This document shows, in pieces, positions 36,931 through 47,352 of a stretch of DNA of 64,000 nucleotides (the first letter of the stretch is position 1; the number at the start of each line of letters is the position of its first letter). This DNA comes from Primorskyibacter flagellatus (lineage in GTDB: Bacteria; Pseudomonadota; Alphaproteobacteria; Rhodobacterales; Rhodobacteraceae). The notes under the pieces were generated by a model, which saw nothing but the letters and a program-made list of their open reading frames with translations, made no database searches and was not told the DNA's origin. The position numbers and the translations under genes are program-made. The stretch is taken from contig NZ_FWYD01000003.1 in the NCBI RefSeq assembly GCF_900176485.1, positions 186,001 to 250,000 on the forward strand, given 5' to 3'.

Positions 36931-39894
36931 TTATTTCCCTTCAATGGTCAGCGCCTGATCGACGAGCGCTTCTTGTTGTGCTTTGTGCTGGCTTGCGAGA
37001 CCGGTCGCGGGCGAGGCCGTGGCCGAACGGCCTGCATAGACCGGGCGCAGATGCTTGGCCTTGATCCGGCCCAGCACCCATTCGATATTGGGTTCGATGA
37101 AGTTCCAGCCGCCCTGGTTCTTGGGCTCTTCCTGGCACCAGACCATCTCGGCCCCCTTGAAGCGTTCAAGCTCCTTCACAAGGCTGATCGCCGGGAAGGG
37201 ATAGAACTGTTCGATCCGCAACAGGTAGATGTCGTCGATGCCGCGGGCGTCGCGCTCTTCCAGAAGGTCGAAGTAGACCTTGCCGGAACACATCACCACG
37301 CGCTTGATCTTGTCGTCGGCCACCAGCTGGGTGTCCGAATTGCCCTTCTCGGCATCGTCCCACAGCACCCGGTGAAAGCTCGACCCGGTGATGAAATCTT
37401 CTCTGGTCGAGACTGCCAACTTGTGGCGCAGCAGCGATTTGGGCGTCATCAGGATCAGAGGCTTGCGGAAACTGCGATGCAACTGGCGGCGCAGGATGTG
37501 GAAATAGTTCGCCGGTGTCGTGCAGTTGGCCACGATCCAGTTGTCCTGTCCGCACATCGTCAGAAACCGTTCCAGCCGGGCGGAAGAGTGTTCCGGCCCC
37601 TGACCTTCATAGCCATGCGGCAACAGGCAAACGAGGCCCGACATGCGCAGCCATTTGCTTTCGCCCGAACTGATGAACTGGTCGAACATGATCTGCGCGC
37701 CATTGGCAAAGTCGCCGAACTGTGCCTCCCACAGGGTCAGCGCGTTGGGTTCGGACAATGAATAACCGTATTCGAAACCCAGCACCGCATATTCCGACAA
37801 CATCGAATCGATGGCGTCGAAATGTGCCTGCCCTTCGCGGACATGGTTCAGCGGATAGTAACGCTCTTCGGTTTCCTGGTTCACCAGCCCGGAATGGCGC
37901 TGGCTGAACGTGCCGCGCGTGCTGTCCTGACCCGACAGGCGCACCGGGTAGCCCTCGGTCAGCAACGAGCCAAAGGCCAGCGCCTCGCCGGTTGCCCAGT
38001 CGAACCCTTTGCCGGTCTTGAACATCTCGGCCTTGGAGTCCAGCAAGCGTCCCACGGTCTTGTGCAGCGGAAACCCCTCGGGCGCGGAGGTCAGAGCCTT
38101 GCCGACGTCGTCAAAGGTCTCTTCCTTGATCGCCGTTTTCCCGCGCTGGTATTTGCCCTCTTTATGCTTGTCGAGATGCGACCAGCGCCCGTCCAGCCAG
38201 TCGGCCTTGTTGGGGCGGTATTCCTTGCCTGCCTCGAACTCTTCGTTCAGCTTGGCCTGGAAGGCGGCCTTCATATCCTCGATCTCTCCCTCGGGGATCA
38301 GTCCATCCTTGACCAGCCGTTCCGTATACAGGCTGAGCGTGGTCTTGTGACCCTTGATCTTCTTGTACATCAAGGGGTTGGTGAACATCGGCTCGTCGCC
38401 TTCGTTATGTCCGAAGCGGCGATAACAGATGATGTCGAGCACCACATCCTTGTGGAATTTCTGGCGGAACTCCGTGGCCACCTTGGCGGCGTGAACCACG
38501 GCCTCCGGGTCGTCACCGTTGACGTGAAAGATCGGTGCCTCGACCACCAGCGCGTTGTCGGTGGGGTAGGGACTGGAGCGGCTGAAATGCGGCGCGGTGG
38601 TGAAACCGATCTGGTTGTTCACCACGATATGCATCGTGCCGCCGGTGCGGTGTCCGCGCAGGCCGGACAACGCGAAACATTCCGCCACCACGCCTTGCCC
38701 GGCAAAGGCCGCATCGCCGTGCAGCAACACCGGCAGAACCGTTTTGCGGTCAGTGTCTTTCAACTGGTCCTGCTTGGCGCGGGCCTTGCCCAGAACGACC
38801 GGGTTCACCGCCTCCAGGTGGCTGGGGTTGGCGGTCAGCGACAGGTGTACATTGTTGCCGTCAAATTCGCGGTCGGAACTGGCACCGAGGTGATATTTCA
38901 CGTCGCCCGACCCGTCGACATCCTCGGGCTTGAAGCTGCCGCCCTGGAATTCGTTGAAGATTGCACGGTAGGGCTTGCCCATCACGTTCGCCAGAACCGA
39001 CAGACGCCCGCGGTGAGGCATCCCGATAACGATGTCCTGTACCCCAAGCGCACCGCCGCGCTTGATGATCTGTTCCATCGCCGGGATCAGAGACTCGCCG
39101 CCGTCCAGACCGAAGCGCTTGGTTCCCATGTATTTGACATGCAGGAATTTCTCAAACCCCTCGGCCTCGACCATCTTGTTCAGGATCGCCTTGCGGCCTT
39201 CACGGGTGAACTCGGTCTCCTTGCCGAATCCCTCGATGCGTTCCTTCAGCCAGGCGGATTGCTCGGGATCGGAAATATGCATGTATTGCAACGCGAACGT
39301 GCCACAGTAAGTGCGCTTCACGATCTCCAGAATCTGCCGGAGCGACGCGATCTGAAGTCCCAGCACGTTATCGATAAAGATCGGGCGGTCCATGTCCGCC
39401 TCGGTGAAGCCATAGGTCTTTGCATCAAGCTCGGGATGCGGGGTCTCGTCCCGGATGTCCAGAGGATCAAGGTCGGCGGCCAGATGTCCGCGAATCCGAT
39501 AGGCGCGAATGATCATCAGCGCCCGAATGCTGTCGAGCACAGCGCGCTTGATCGCATCATCCGAAACCGCAACGCCGGTCTCTTCGGCCTTGGATTTGAT
39601 CTTGTCGCCCGCGCCTTTCAGCTCGGTCGTTTCGGGCCATTCACCGGTCAGTGCCGATGTCAGGTCGTCGCCCGGTAGTGGCGGCCAGTCAGCACGCGCC
39701 CAGGACGGACCGGCCGCATCGGCCTTGATGCTCAGGTCATCGTCCCCCAACTGTCGGAAGAACGCCTGCCATGCCTCGTCGACCGCGGAGGGATCGTTGG
39801 CATAGCGGGCATACATCTGTTCGAGGTATTCCGCATTGTGCCCCTGCATGAAGCTGGAAGCGTGGAAAAGGTCGTTCGGGCTTTGGTCGGTCAC
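36931..39894 (-). CDS. odhA: 2-oxoglutarate dehydrogenase E1
   Basis: The thiamine diphosphate-dependent E1 subunit, 987 residues, which decarboxylates 2-oxoglutarate in the TCA cycle. Motifs include RGRLSVLANVMGKPYRAIF, GDAAFAGQGVVAE, GHRTGGTMHIVVNNQIGFTT, YRRFGHNEGDEP, and the C-terminal LPHGYEGQGPEHSSAR. The start is a GTG at 39894 with GGAGG eight bases upstream. It gives (M)TDQSPNDLFHASSFMQGHN, a normal E1o N-terminus; the frame upstream crosses the inverted repeat and is not coding. Confidence 0.96.
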   Translation of the reverse strand: MTDQSPNDLFHASSFMQGHNAEYLEQMYARYANDPSAVDEAWQAFFRQLGDDDLSIKADAAGPSWARADWPPLPGDDLTSALTGEWPETTELKGAGDKIKSKAEETGVAVSDDAIKRAVLDSIRALMIIRAYRIRGHLAADLDPLDIRDETPHPELDAKTYGFTEADMDRPIFIDNVLGLQIASLRQILEIVKRTYCGTFALQYMHISDPEQSAWLKERIEGFGKETEFTREGRKAILNKMVEAEGFEKFLHVKYMGTKRFGLDGGESLIPAMEQIIKRGGALGVQDIVIGMPHRGRLSVLANVMGKPYRAIFNEFQGGSFKPEDVDGSGDVKYHLGASSDREFDGNNVHLSLTANPSHLEAVNPVVLGKARAKQDQLKDTDRKTVLPVLLHGDAAFAGQGVVAECFALSGLRGHRTGGTMHIVVNNQIGFTTAPHFSRSSPYPTDNALVVEAPIFHVNGDDPEAVVHAAKVATEFRQKFHKDVVLDIICYRRFGHNEGDEPMFTNPLMYKKIKGHKTTLSLYTERLVKDGLIPEGEIEDMKAAFQAKLNEEFEAGKEYRPNKADWLDGRWSHLDKHKEGKYQRGKTAIKEETFDDVGKALTSAPEGFPLHKTVGRLLDSKAEMFKTGKGFDWATGEALAFGSLLTEGYPVRLSGQDSTRGTFSQRHSGLVNQETEERYYPLNHVREGQAHFDAIDSMLSEYAVLGFEYGYSLSEPNALTLWEAQFGDFANGAQIMFDQFISSGESKWLRMSGLVCLLPHGYEGQGPEHSSARLERFLTMCGQDNWIVANCTTPANYFHILRRQLHRSFRKPLILMTPKSLLRHKLAVSTREDFITGSSFHRVLWDDAEKGNSDTQLVADDKIKRVVMCSGKVYFDLLEERDARGIDDIYLLRIEQFYPFPAISLVKELERFKGAEMVWCQEEPKNQGGWNFIEPNIEWVLGRIKAKHLRPVYAGRSATASPATGLASQHKAQQEALVDQALTIEGK

Positions 39895-39987
39895 TGGAGG
39901 TCCTCCAACCTTGTTATTGAAAGCAGCCAGAAAGAGGATCGCCTGCGATCCGCTGTCTAGCGGCTTTGGCTTTTGGCGGTCACGCGC

Positions 39988-40058
39988 CCCGGGCTTGACC
40001 CGGGGCCTCGTGGTTGTCTTGGTGCCCATGAAGGGCGAGGTCCCGGGTCAAGCCCGGG
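39988..40058. repeat. Long inverted repeat between sucD and odhA
   Basis: Two 23-base arms (39988-40010 and 40036-40058) are reverse complements with one mismatch, separated by 25 bases. Each arm holds CCCGGG-CTTGA-CCCGGG, itself nearly palindromic. In RNA this is a very strong hairpin inside the sucD-odhA spacer. It could protect or end part of the transcript. The type is familiar from Rhodobacteraceae intergenic repeats. Confidence 0.8.
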
Positions 40059-40068
40059 ACCGGTATCC

Positions 40069-40956
40069 CTACCCCTTGCTGATCGCTTCCAGCACGGCTT
40101 CGCCCAGCGTGGCGGGGCTGTCGGCGACGACGATACCAGCGGCTTTCATCGCCTCGATCTTGTCCTCGGCACCACCCTTGCCACCGGCGACAATGGCACC
40201 TGCGTGGCCCATGCGGCGGCCCGGAGGTGCTGTGCGGCCGGCAATGAAGCCAGCCGTTGGCTTCCAGCGGCCTTTCTTGCGTTCATCGGCGAGGAACTGC
40301 GCGGCATCCTCTTCGGCCGACCCGCCAATTTCACCGATCATGATGATCGACTGGGTTTCGTCATCTGCCAGGAACATTTCTAGCACGTCGATATGCTCTG
40401 TCCCCTTAATGGGGTCGCCGCCGATACCCACGGCGGTGGACTGGCCCAGACCCGCATCGGCGGTCTGCTTGACGGCCTCATAGGTCAGCGTGCCAGAGCG
40501 TGACACAACCCCGACGCTGCCGCGCTTGTGGATATGGCCCGGCATGATGCCGATCTTGCAGGCATCGGGTGTGATGACACCGGGGCAGTTCGGCCCGATC
40601 AAGCGGCTCTTGGACCCTTCCAACGCGCGCTTGACACGCATCATGTCCAGCACCGGGATACCTTCGGTGATGCAGACGATCAGCTCCATCTCGGCGTCGA
40701 TCGCCTCGAGGATCGAGTCCGCAGCGAAGGGCGGCGGCACATAGATGACGGACGCGTTCGCCTCTGTCACCTGCCTGGCCTCATGGACCGAGTTGAACAC
40801 CGGCAGGTCCAGATGCGTCTGCCCCCCTTTGCCGGGGGTCACGCCGCCGACCATCTTGGTGCCATAGGCAATTGCCTGTTCAGTGTGGAATGTACCCTGC
40901 GAGCCGGTGAGGCCCTGACAGATTACCTTGGTATTTTCGTCTACGAGGACTGCCAT
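40069..40956 (-). CDS. sucD: Succinate-CoA ligase alpha subunit
   Basis: The 295-residue alpha subunit of succinyl-CoA synthetase, carrying the CoA-binding fold ([52 protein letters not shown]) and the phosphohistidine His251 in [10 protein letters not shown]. The ATG at 40956 has AGGAG eight bases upstream. Eleven bases separate it from the small gene upstream. Confidence 0.97.
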   Translation of the reverse strand: MAVLVDENTKVICQGLTGSQGTFHTEQAIAYGTKMVGGVTPGKGGQTHLDLPVFNSVHEARQVTEANASVIYVPPPFAADSILEAIDAEMELIVCITEGIPVLDMMRVKRALEGSKSRLIGPNCPGVITPDACKIGIMPGHIHKRGSVGVVSRSGTLTYEAVKQTADAGLGQSTAVGIGGDPIKGTEHIDVLEMFLADDETQSIIMIGEIGGSAEEDAAQFLADERKKGRWKPTAGFIAGRTAPPGRRMGHAGAIVAGGKGGAEDKIEAMKAAGIVVADSPATLGEAVLEAISKG

Positions 40957-40967
40957 GTTTTTGGCTC

Positions 40968-41246
40968 CTATCCTTGAAATTCTGCATTGGCGGTATGCCA
41001 ACAAGTGAAGCAAAAGGCGGCTAGTGTAGCTGCACGCAAAACCCATACCTGAATTTCAAGCGCATAAGGGTGCTGCTGAATTTTCTCCTGGCTACCCCAG
41101 CCAAAACGGTCAGCAATTTCACGTCGCCATTGCAACAAGCTGCTTTCATGGCTTGTTCTTTTCTTGGTTTCGGCTCCAAGCAGGAGCAAAACCAAGAAGA
41201 TGAACAGCGCGAAACTTACAGCCGCGAGTGCGACGTAATTGACCAT
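40968..41246 (-). CDS. Small membrane protein of unknown function between sucC and sucD
   Basis: A 92-residue protein with two hydrophobic segments (about 4-25 and 68-84) and a charged middle. No family recognised. The ATG is one base after the sucC stop with AAGGGA inside the sucC end, so it is translated with sucC. Composition is AT-richer than its neighbours (56 G/C in 41101-41220). Its neat fit between two subunit genes and the tight spacing argue for a real gene. Confidence 0.65.
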   Translation of the reverse strand: MVNYVALAAVSFALFIFLVLLLLGAETKKRTSHESSLLQWRREIADRFGWGSQEKIQQHPYALEIQVWVLRAATLAAFCFTCWHTANAEFQG

Positions 41247-41247
41247 C

Positions 41248-42441
41248 TTATCCCTTCACCGCCTTCACGATCTTCTCGGCACCGTCGCTCAGGTTATCAG
41301 CGGCGATGACGTTCAGGCCGGAGGTGTTGATGATTTCCTTGCCCTTTTCGACATTGGTGCCTTCAAGGCGCACGACCAGCGGAACCTGAAGGCCCACTTC
41401 TTTCACGGCTGCCACCACGCCCTCGGCGATGACGTCACAGCGCATGATGCCGCCGAAGATGTTCACCAGAATGCCTTTGACCTGCGGGTCAGAGGTGATG
41501 ATCTTGAACGCCTCGGTCACCTTTTCCTTCGTGGCACCGCCACCAACGTCCAGGAAGTTGGCAGGCTCGGCACCGTACAGCTTGATGATGTCCATCGTCG
41601 CCATCGCCAGCCCTGCACCGTTGACCATGCAGCCGATCTCGCCATCCAGCGCGATGTAGTTGAGGTCATATTTCGAGGCTTCGAGTTCCTTGGAATCTTC
41701 CTCGGTCGTGTCGCGCAGTTCGGCAATATCGGCGTGGCGGTAAACCGCGTTGCCGTCAAAGCTGACCTTGGCGTCCAGAACCTTCAGATCGCCGCTATCG
41801 GTGACGATCAGCGGGTTGATCTCCAGCATTTCCATGTCTTTTTCGATGAACGCCTTGTACAGCAGTCCCATCAGGCCGACACATTGCTTGACCTGCTTGC
41901 CGGACAGACCCAGCGCAAATGCGATGCGGCGTCCGTGAAACGCCTGATAGCCGGCGGCCGGATCAACGCTGAAGGACAGGATCTTTTCGGGGGTCGAGGC
42001 TGCGACCTCTTCAATGTCCATGCCGCCCTCGGTCGAGCAGACGAACGATACGCGGCTGGTCTGGCGGTCCACCAGCAGGGCAAGGTACAGTTCCGTCTCG
42101 ATGCCGGAGCCATCTTCGATATAGATGCGGTTGACCTGCTTGCCCGCCGGGCCGGTCTGATGTGTGACCAGAGTGCGGCCCAGCATACGTTTGGCTTCGT
42201 CGGCGGCCTCTTCGACCGACTTGGTAAGGCGGACGCCACCTTTTTCACCGGCGTCAGCCTCTTTGAAAGAGCCCTTGCCGCGCCCACCCGCGTGGATCTG
42301 CGCCTTGACCACCCAAAGCGGGCCGTCCATTTCACCTGCCGCTGATTTTGCCTCTTCAGCGCGCAATACAACGCGACCGTCCGAAACCGGAGCCCCGTAG
42401 CTGCGCAAAAGCGCCTTCGCCTGATACTCGTGGATGTTCAT
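41248..42441 (-). CDS. sucC: Succinate-CoA ligase (ADP-forming) beta subunit
   Basis: The 397-residue beta subunit with the ATP-grasp domain ([52 protein letters not shown]) and the C-terminal subunit domain ([39 protein letters not shown]). The ATG at 42441 gives the standard N-terminus. It is the first gene of the suc-odh-lpd unit; twin palindromes lie about 110-140 bp upstream. Confidence 0.97.
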   Translation of the reverse strand: MNIHEYQAKALLRSYGAPVSDGRVVLRAEEAKSAAGEMDGPLWVVKAQIHAGGRGKGSFKEADAGEKGGVRLTKSVEEAADEAKRMLGRTLVTHQTGPAGKQVNRIYIEDGSGIETELYLALLVDRQTSRVSFVCSTEGGMDIEEVAASTPEKILSFSVDPAAGYQAFHGRRIAFALGLSGKQVKQCVGLMGLLYKAFIEKDMEMLEINPLIVTDSGDLKVLDAKVSFDGNAVYRHADIAELRDTTEEDSKELEASKYDLNYIALDGEIGCMVNGAGLAMATMDIIKLYGAEPANFLDVGGGATKEKVTEAFKIITSDPQVKGILVNIFGGIMRCDVIAEGVVAAVKEVGLQVPLVVRLEGTNVEKGKEIINTSGLNVIAADNLSDGAEKIVKAVKG

Positions 42442-43081
42442 TGATAAACTGTCCCGTCTTGCTGCGATTACCCTGTTAGTGGCACAAGCTTTCACAGCTA
42501 TTAAGTGCTTTTTGCTGGAAAGTGAGCATTTGCTACTGATTTGATGCGTTTGTGATCACAGTCTCGAATGGTGTGATCACAAAGCGTCGATCAAGGCTAA
42601 TATGGTAGCGAGAACACCAGATCAGAATCATCCGCATGGCCTCCGTCATTTGTTGAATGCCGCTTCCCGTCAGGATTTGATGCGATCTCAGCGTGGCGCA
42701 GCACCAGTCCGGTGTCAAACGTTGCAACACGCGGATCGGAGCTTTGGGCGACAGCGTTTATTCCCGGCAGTGGAGCATAGCCATGATCGCAAATCAGCCC
42801 GCGCCATAGGCCGTCCTGCATGGTCCGGCGACAGACCTACGCCGCCTGCGATGCTGGTCTTTGTGTTGCCGTTTCCGTGCCAAAGCGCATTGATCTGCGA
42901 GCCGTTGTCAACGCCACGGAACGGCGCGGAATCTCGCAGGTTTTTCAACCAGCCAATCGCTTTGACAACCCGCATACCATGCGGCGCGCAGAACTGCGGG
43001 ATTTGTTGGTTCTCATGTCGGGATATGGGGTTTTTGATGCAGCATATCGCAGCCAAATGGTGCGAACCTGCCAGAAACTGA
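42442..43081. other. Non-coding or decayed stretch upstream of sucC
   Basis: A 640-bp stretch between sucC and mdh. The first 140 bases hold the sucC promoter and the twin operator. The remainder shows several overlapping open frames on both strands (minus 42597-42821 and 42715-43056; plus 42820-43081), none resembling a known protein. The two minus frames could be one gene broken by a frameshift, but I cannot support that. Confidence 0.4.
42551..42581 (-). promoter_or_regulatory. Twin TGTGATCACA operator upstream of sucC
   Basis: Two perfect 10-base palindromes TGTGATCACA (42551-42560 and 42572-42581), starts 21 bp apart. Read toward sucC, the 36-base stretch beginning at 42581 agrees at 30 positions with the one upstream of sdhC, including CACC after the first palindrome and AAA after the second. 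It ends 109 bases before the sucC ATG. The regulator is not identified. Confidence 0.75.
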
Positions 43082-43110
43082 ACCGTCGGCGAAGCATGTT
43101 CGCCGACGGT
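43082..43110 (-). terminator. Hairpin terminator of mdh
   Basis: A 12-bp perfect stem (43082-43093 with 43099-43110) with a five-base loop just after the mdh stop. The following minus-strand bases are only moderately T-rich (GGTTCAGTTTC). It separates mdh from the suc-odh unit. Confidence 0.65.
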
Positions 43111-43124
43111 CTATTCAAATCGGC

Positions 43125-44460
<1,336 letters not shown>

Positions 44461-45312
44461 ATGGACATGCGTGCCCGCCCCTACCGTTCGGTACTCTATA
44501 TCCCCGGCTCAAAGGGCCGGGCGCTGGACAAGGCGCGCAGCTTGCCGGTCGACGCGATCATCATGGATCTCGAAGACGCCGTGGCCGCTGGCGAAAAATC
44601 CAATGCCCGTGTCACGCTGGCGACTGCCCTCGCCGAAGGCGGCTATGGCGCGCGCATGCGGATTGTCCGGATCAACGGCCTGGACACTGAATGGGGGCAG
44701 GACGATGCGCGCGCCGCCAATGAGATGGAGTGCGACGCGGTTCTGCTGCCCAAGGTCGAAACCACCGAACAGCTCGACGCGCTGGCCGCCCTGACTGACA
44801 AGCCGCTTTGGGCGATGATGGAAACGCCCAAAGGCATGCTGAACGCCGCTGCAATCGCCGCCCATCCGAAACTTGCGGGCATGGTGATGGGCACCAATGA
44901 CTTGGCGAAAGAGTTGCAATGCCGCTTCCGTCCCGACCGTTTGCCGATGGCCACCTCGCTTGGCCTGTGCCTGCTGGCGGCCAAGGCTCATGGCGCAATC
45001 ATCGTCGATGGCGTCTATAATGCCTTCAAGGACGAGGAGGGCTTGCGCGCCGAATGCGAACAGGGCCGCGACATGGGCTTTGACGGCAAGACGCTGATTC
45101 ATCCGGCACAGATAGACATCGCCAATGCCGCGTTTGCCCCGACGGACGCGGAAACAGACCTCGCCCGCCGCCAGATCGCCGCTTTTGAAGAGGCGCATGC
45201 CGAAGGGCAGGGCGTGGCGGTGGTGGATGGCAGGATCGTCGAGAACCTGCACATCGTCACCGCCCGCGAGATCCTTGCGAAAGCGGATGCAATCGGCGCG
45301 CTGAACGGCTAG
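44461..45312 (+). CDS. HpcH/HpaI-family CoA lyase, probable (3S)-malyl-CoA thioesterase
   Basis: A 283-residue CitE-like protein: PYRSVLYIPGSKGRALDKA, IIMDLEDAVA, AVLLPKVETTEQL, MMETPKGMLNAA and KTLIHPAQIDIAN, with the metal-binding Glu and Asp of the family. Its length and its place just before mch match the short paralogue (Mcl2) of Rhodobacter sphaeroides, which hydrolyses (3S)-malyl-CoA to malate. The longer Mcl1 does the cleavage. Mcl2 is thus the best guess, but lyase activity cannot be ruled out from sequence. AGGAG precedes the ATG. Confidence 0.8.
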   Translation: MDMRARPYRSVLYIPGSKGRALDKARSLPVDAIIMDLEDAVAAGEKSNARVTLATALAEGGYGARMRIVRINGLDTEWGQDDARAANEMECDAVLLPKVETTEQLDALAALTDKPLWAMMETPKGMLNAAAIAAHPKLAGMVMGTNDLAKELQCRFRPDRLPMATSLGLCLLAAKAHGAIIVDGVYNAFKDEEGLRAECEQGRDMGFDGKTLIHPAQIDIANAAFAPTDAETDLARRQIAAFEEAHAEGQGVAVVDGRIVENLHIVTAREILAKADAIGALNG

Positions 45313-45346
45313 CAATAGGCCAACGCAGCTGACGAAAGGGCTACGC

Positions 45347-45892
45347 ATGGCACTTCTTATTCTTGGCGTCCTGCTTTGGGCCGCCGCGCATTTCTTCAAA
45401 CGCGCCGCACCCGATCTGCGCGCCAGCCTTGGTGACAAGGGCAAGGGGATGGTTGCCCTTGCTCTCGCCCTGTCGGTTGTTCTGATGGTGGTGGGGTATC
45501 GCATGGCCGATGGCGCGGTCTTCTGGGGCCGTCACCCGGCCACGGTGGGCATCAACAACCTGCTGGTGCTGGTCGCCATCTTCATGCTGAGTCCCGCGCC
45601 CAAAAAGGGCAAACTCCTCGCCGGGATGCGCCACCCGATGCTGACCGGCTTTGCCCTTTGGGCGGCGGCGCATCTGCTGGTCAATGGCGACGTGCCGTCC
45701 TTCATCCTGTTCGGCGGTCTGCTGGTCTGGGCCTTGGCCGAGATGATCGTCATCAACCGGGCAGAGCCCGCATGGACCCCGCGCACCCCCGGCCCGATCT
45801 CGAAGGACCTCATCTTCCTTGGGGCCAGCATCGTGCTGCTGGTGGTGATCGGCTACATTCACGGCCTTCTGGGCTACCCCGTATTTGGATAA
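45347..45892 (+). CDS. NnrU-family membrane protein
   Basis: A 181-residue integral membrane protein with about five hydrophobic helices. It contains MRHPMLTGFALWAAAHLLVNGD, the signature of the NnrU/isoprenylcysteine methyltransferase-like group. NnrU was named in nitrite/nitric oxide reductase clusters but its role is unclear; here it sits in a metabolic operon with no denitrification genes. AAAGGG precedes the ATG. Confidence 0.85.
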   Translation: MALLILGVLLWAAAHFFKRAAPDLRASLGDKGKGMVALALALSVVLMVVGYRMADGAVFWGRHPATVGINNLLVLVAIFMLSPAPKKGKLLAGMRHPMLTGFALWAAAHLLVNGDVPSFILFGGLLVWALAEMIVINRAEPAWTPRTPGPISKDLIFLGASIVLLVVIGYIHGLLGYPVFG

Positions 45893-45896
45893 CGCC

Positions 45897-46100
45897 ATGA
45901 AACTCTATCGCTTTCTGACCGCTGACGACACGTCCGCCTTCTGCCACAAGGTCACCGCCGCCCTGAACAAGGGCTGGGCGCTGCACGGCGATCCCACCTA
46001 CGCCTTCGACGCGGCCAATGGCGTCATGCGCTGCGGACAGGCCGTGGTGAAGGACGCGGACGGCACCTACAGCCTCGACACCAAGCTGGGAGAGCATTGA
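45897..46100 (+). CDS. DUF1737 protein
   Basis: A 67-residue protein, MKLYRFLTADDTSAFCHKV then LNKGWALHGDPTYAF, which is the DUF1737 pattern of small uncharacterised proteins. It starts four bases after the NnrU gene, and its stop shares one base with the mch start (TGATG), so the three are translated together. Confidence 0.8.
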   Translation: MKLYRFLTADDTSAFCHKVTAALNKGWALHGDPTYAFDAANGVMRCGQAVVKDADGTYSLDTKLGEH

Positions 46101-47131
46101 TGGTCAAGACCAATCCAGGATGGTTTTTCGAGGATTACACGCTGGGGCAGGTGATCAATCATGCGGTGCCGCGCACTGTCGGTCCGGGCGAACGCGCGCT
46201 GTATCATGCGCTGTATCCGGCCCGCCACGCGCTTTATTCCTCGGATCAATTCGCGCGCGCCAGCGGTCTGCCGCAAAGCCCGTTGGACGATCTGGCGGCT
46301 TTTCATGTGGTGTTCGGCAAAACCGTGCCGGATGTGTCGCTGAATGCCGTTGCCAATCTGGGCTATGCCGAAGGGCGCTGGCTGAAACCGGTTTATCCCG
46401 GCGATACCTTGCGCTCTACCTCCGAAGTGATCGGGCTGAAGCAGAACTCCAACTGCAAGACCGGGGTGGTGTGGGTGCGCACGCGCGGGCTGAACCAGAA
46501 TGACGAAACGGTCATATCCTTCGTTCGTTGGGTCATGGTGCGCAAGCGCGACGTGGATGCGCCCGCACCCGAAACCGTCGTGCCGGATCTCAAGCCGGCG
46601 CTTGCCCCGGCCGATCTGACAATTCCGGACGGGCTGGATTTCAGCGACTATGATCTGACCCTGGCAGGCGAACCGCATCGGATGGCCGATTACGAGATTG
46701 GCGAACAGATCGACCATGTCGATGGCGTGACGATAGAAGAGGCCGAACACATGATGGCCACGCGCCTGTGGCAGAACACCGCCAAGGTGCATTTCGATGC
46801 CACCAATCGCGAGGACGGCAAGCGGTTGATCTATGGCGGGCATGTGATCTCGATGGCCCGCACGCTCAGCTTCAACGGGCTGGCCAATGCGCAGATGATC
46901 GCCGGGCTGAACGGCGGGGCGCATGCCAATCCCTGTTTTGCAGGCGATACCGTCCGAGCCTGGTCCGAGGTGCTGGACAAGGCACAAACCGTGGCTCCGG
47001 GTGTTGGGGCGATCCGTTTGCGACTGGTCGCAACGCGCGGCGGTGCGCCTTTCGTGTTGAAGGGTGAGGACGGAAAATACCTGCCGCATGTCCTGCTTGA
47101 TCTCGATTATTGGGCGCTGATGCCGGTCTGA
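46100..47131 (+). CDS. mch: Mesaconyl-CoA hydratase (beta-methylmalyl-CoA dehydratase)
   Basis: A 343-residue double hot-dog MaoC-like protein: TNPGWFFEDYTLGQVINHAVPRTVG at the start and AEHMMATRLWQNTAKVHFD in the second half. It has the same length as the R. sphaeroides enzyme, as I recall it. It hydrates mesaconyl-C1-CoA to beta-methylmalyl-CoA in the ethylmalonyl-CoA pathway. The ATG at 46100 overlaps the DUF1737 stop. ecm and ccr of the same pathway lie 7-12 kb away. Confidence 0.88.
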   Translation: MVKTNPGWFFEDYTLGQVINHAVPRTVGPGERALYHALYPARHALYSSDQFARASGLPQSPLDDLAAFHVVFGKTVPDVSLNAVANLGYAEGRWLKPVYPGDTLRSTSEVIGLKQNSNCKTGVVWVRTRGLNQNDETVISFVRWVMVRKRDVDAPAPETVVPDLKPALAPADLTIPDGLDFSDYDLTLAGEPHRMADYEIGEQIDHVDGVTIEEAEHMMATRLWQNTAKVHFDATNREDGKRLIYGGHVISMARTLSFNGLANAQMIAGLNGGAHANPCFAGDTVRAWSEVLDKAQTVAPGVGAIRLRLVATRGGAPFVLKGEDGKYLPHVLLDLDYWALMPV

Positions 47132-47205
47132 GACAAGCGAACCGTGCAGGTGCAGAATCATCCGGGGCGCGTAGCGTATCGGACCGCCCCTGTTAGCGCC
47201 AAAAC

Positions 47206-47236
47206 TGTGATCACACCCGTCGATAGTGTGATCACA
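47206..47236 (+). promoter_or_regulatory. Twin TGTGATCACA operator upstream of sdhC
   Basis: Two perfect palindromes (47206-47215 and 47227-47236), starts 21 bp apart, in the same orientation relative to the gene as the pair before sucC. They end 116 bases before the sdhC ATG. The half-sites abut without spacer, unlike a CRP site. Confidence 0.75.
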
Positions 47237-47352
47237 AAGCCTTCACAATATGCCGGATGCGCCAAAAAACCGCGTCTCGCATGGCGCTTGACGGGTGACA
47301 CTGGCGCAAAAAAAGGTATCAACGGTGCAAGGGAACCGAAAGGACTTGCACC

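Noticed and set aside
37822-39678. Long plus-strand open frame over odhA
   Set aside because: Antisense shadow of a gene with all E1 motifs.
42533-43056. Transposase remnant upstream of sucC
   Set aside because: No DDE or other transposase motif, no terminal inverted repeats and no target duplication could be found.
47206-47236. TGTGATCACA read as a CRP/FNR-type site
   Set aside because: CRP sites need about six bases between TGTGA and TCACA; here the half-sites abut, so a different regulator family is more likely.
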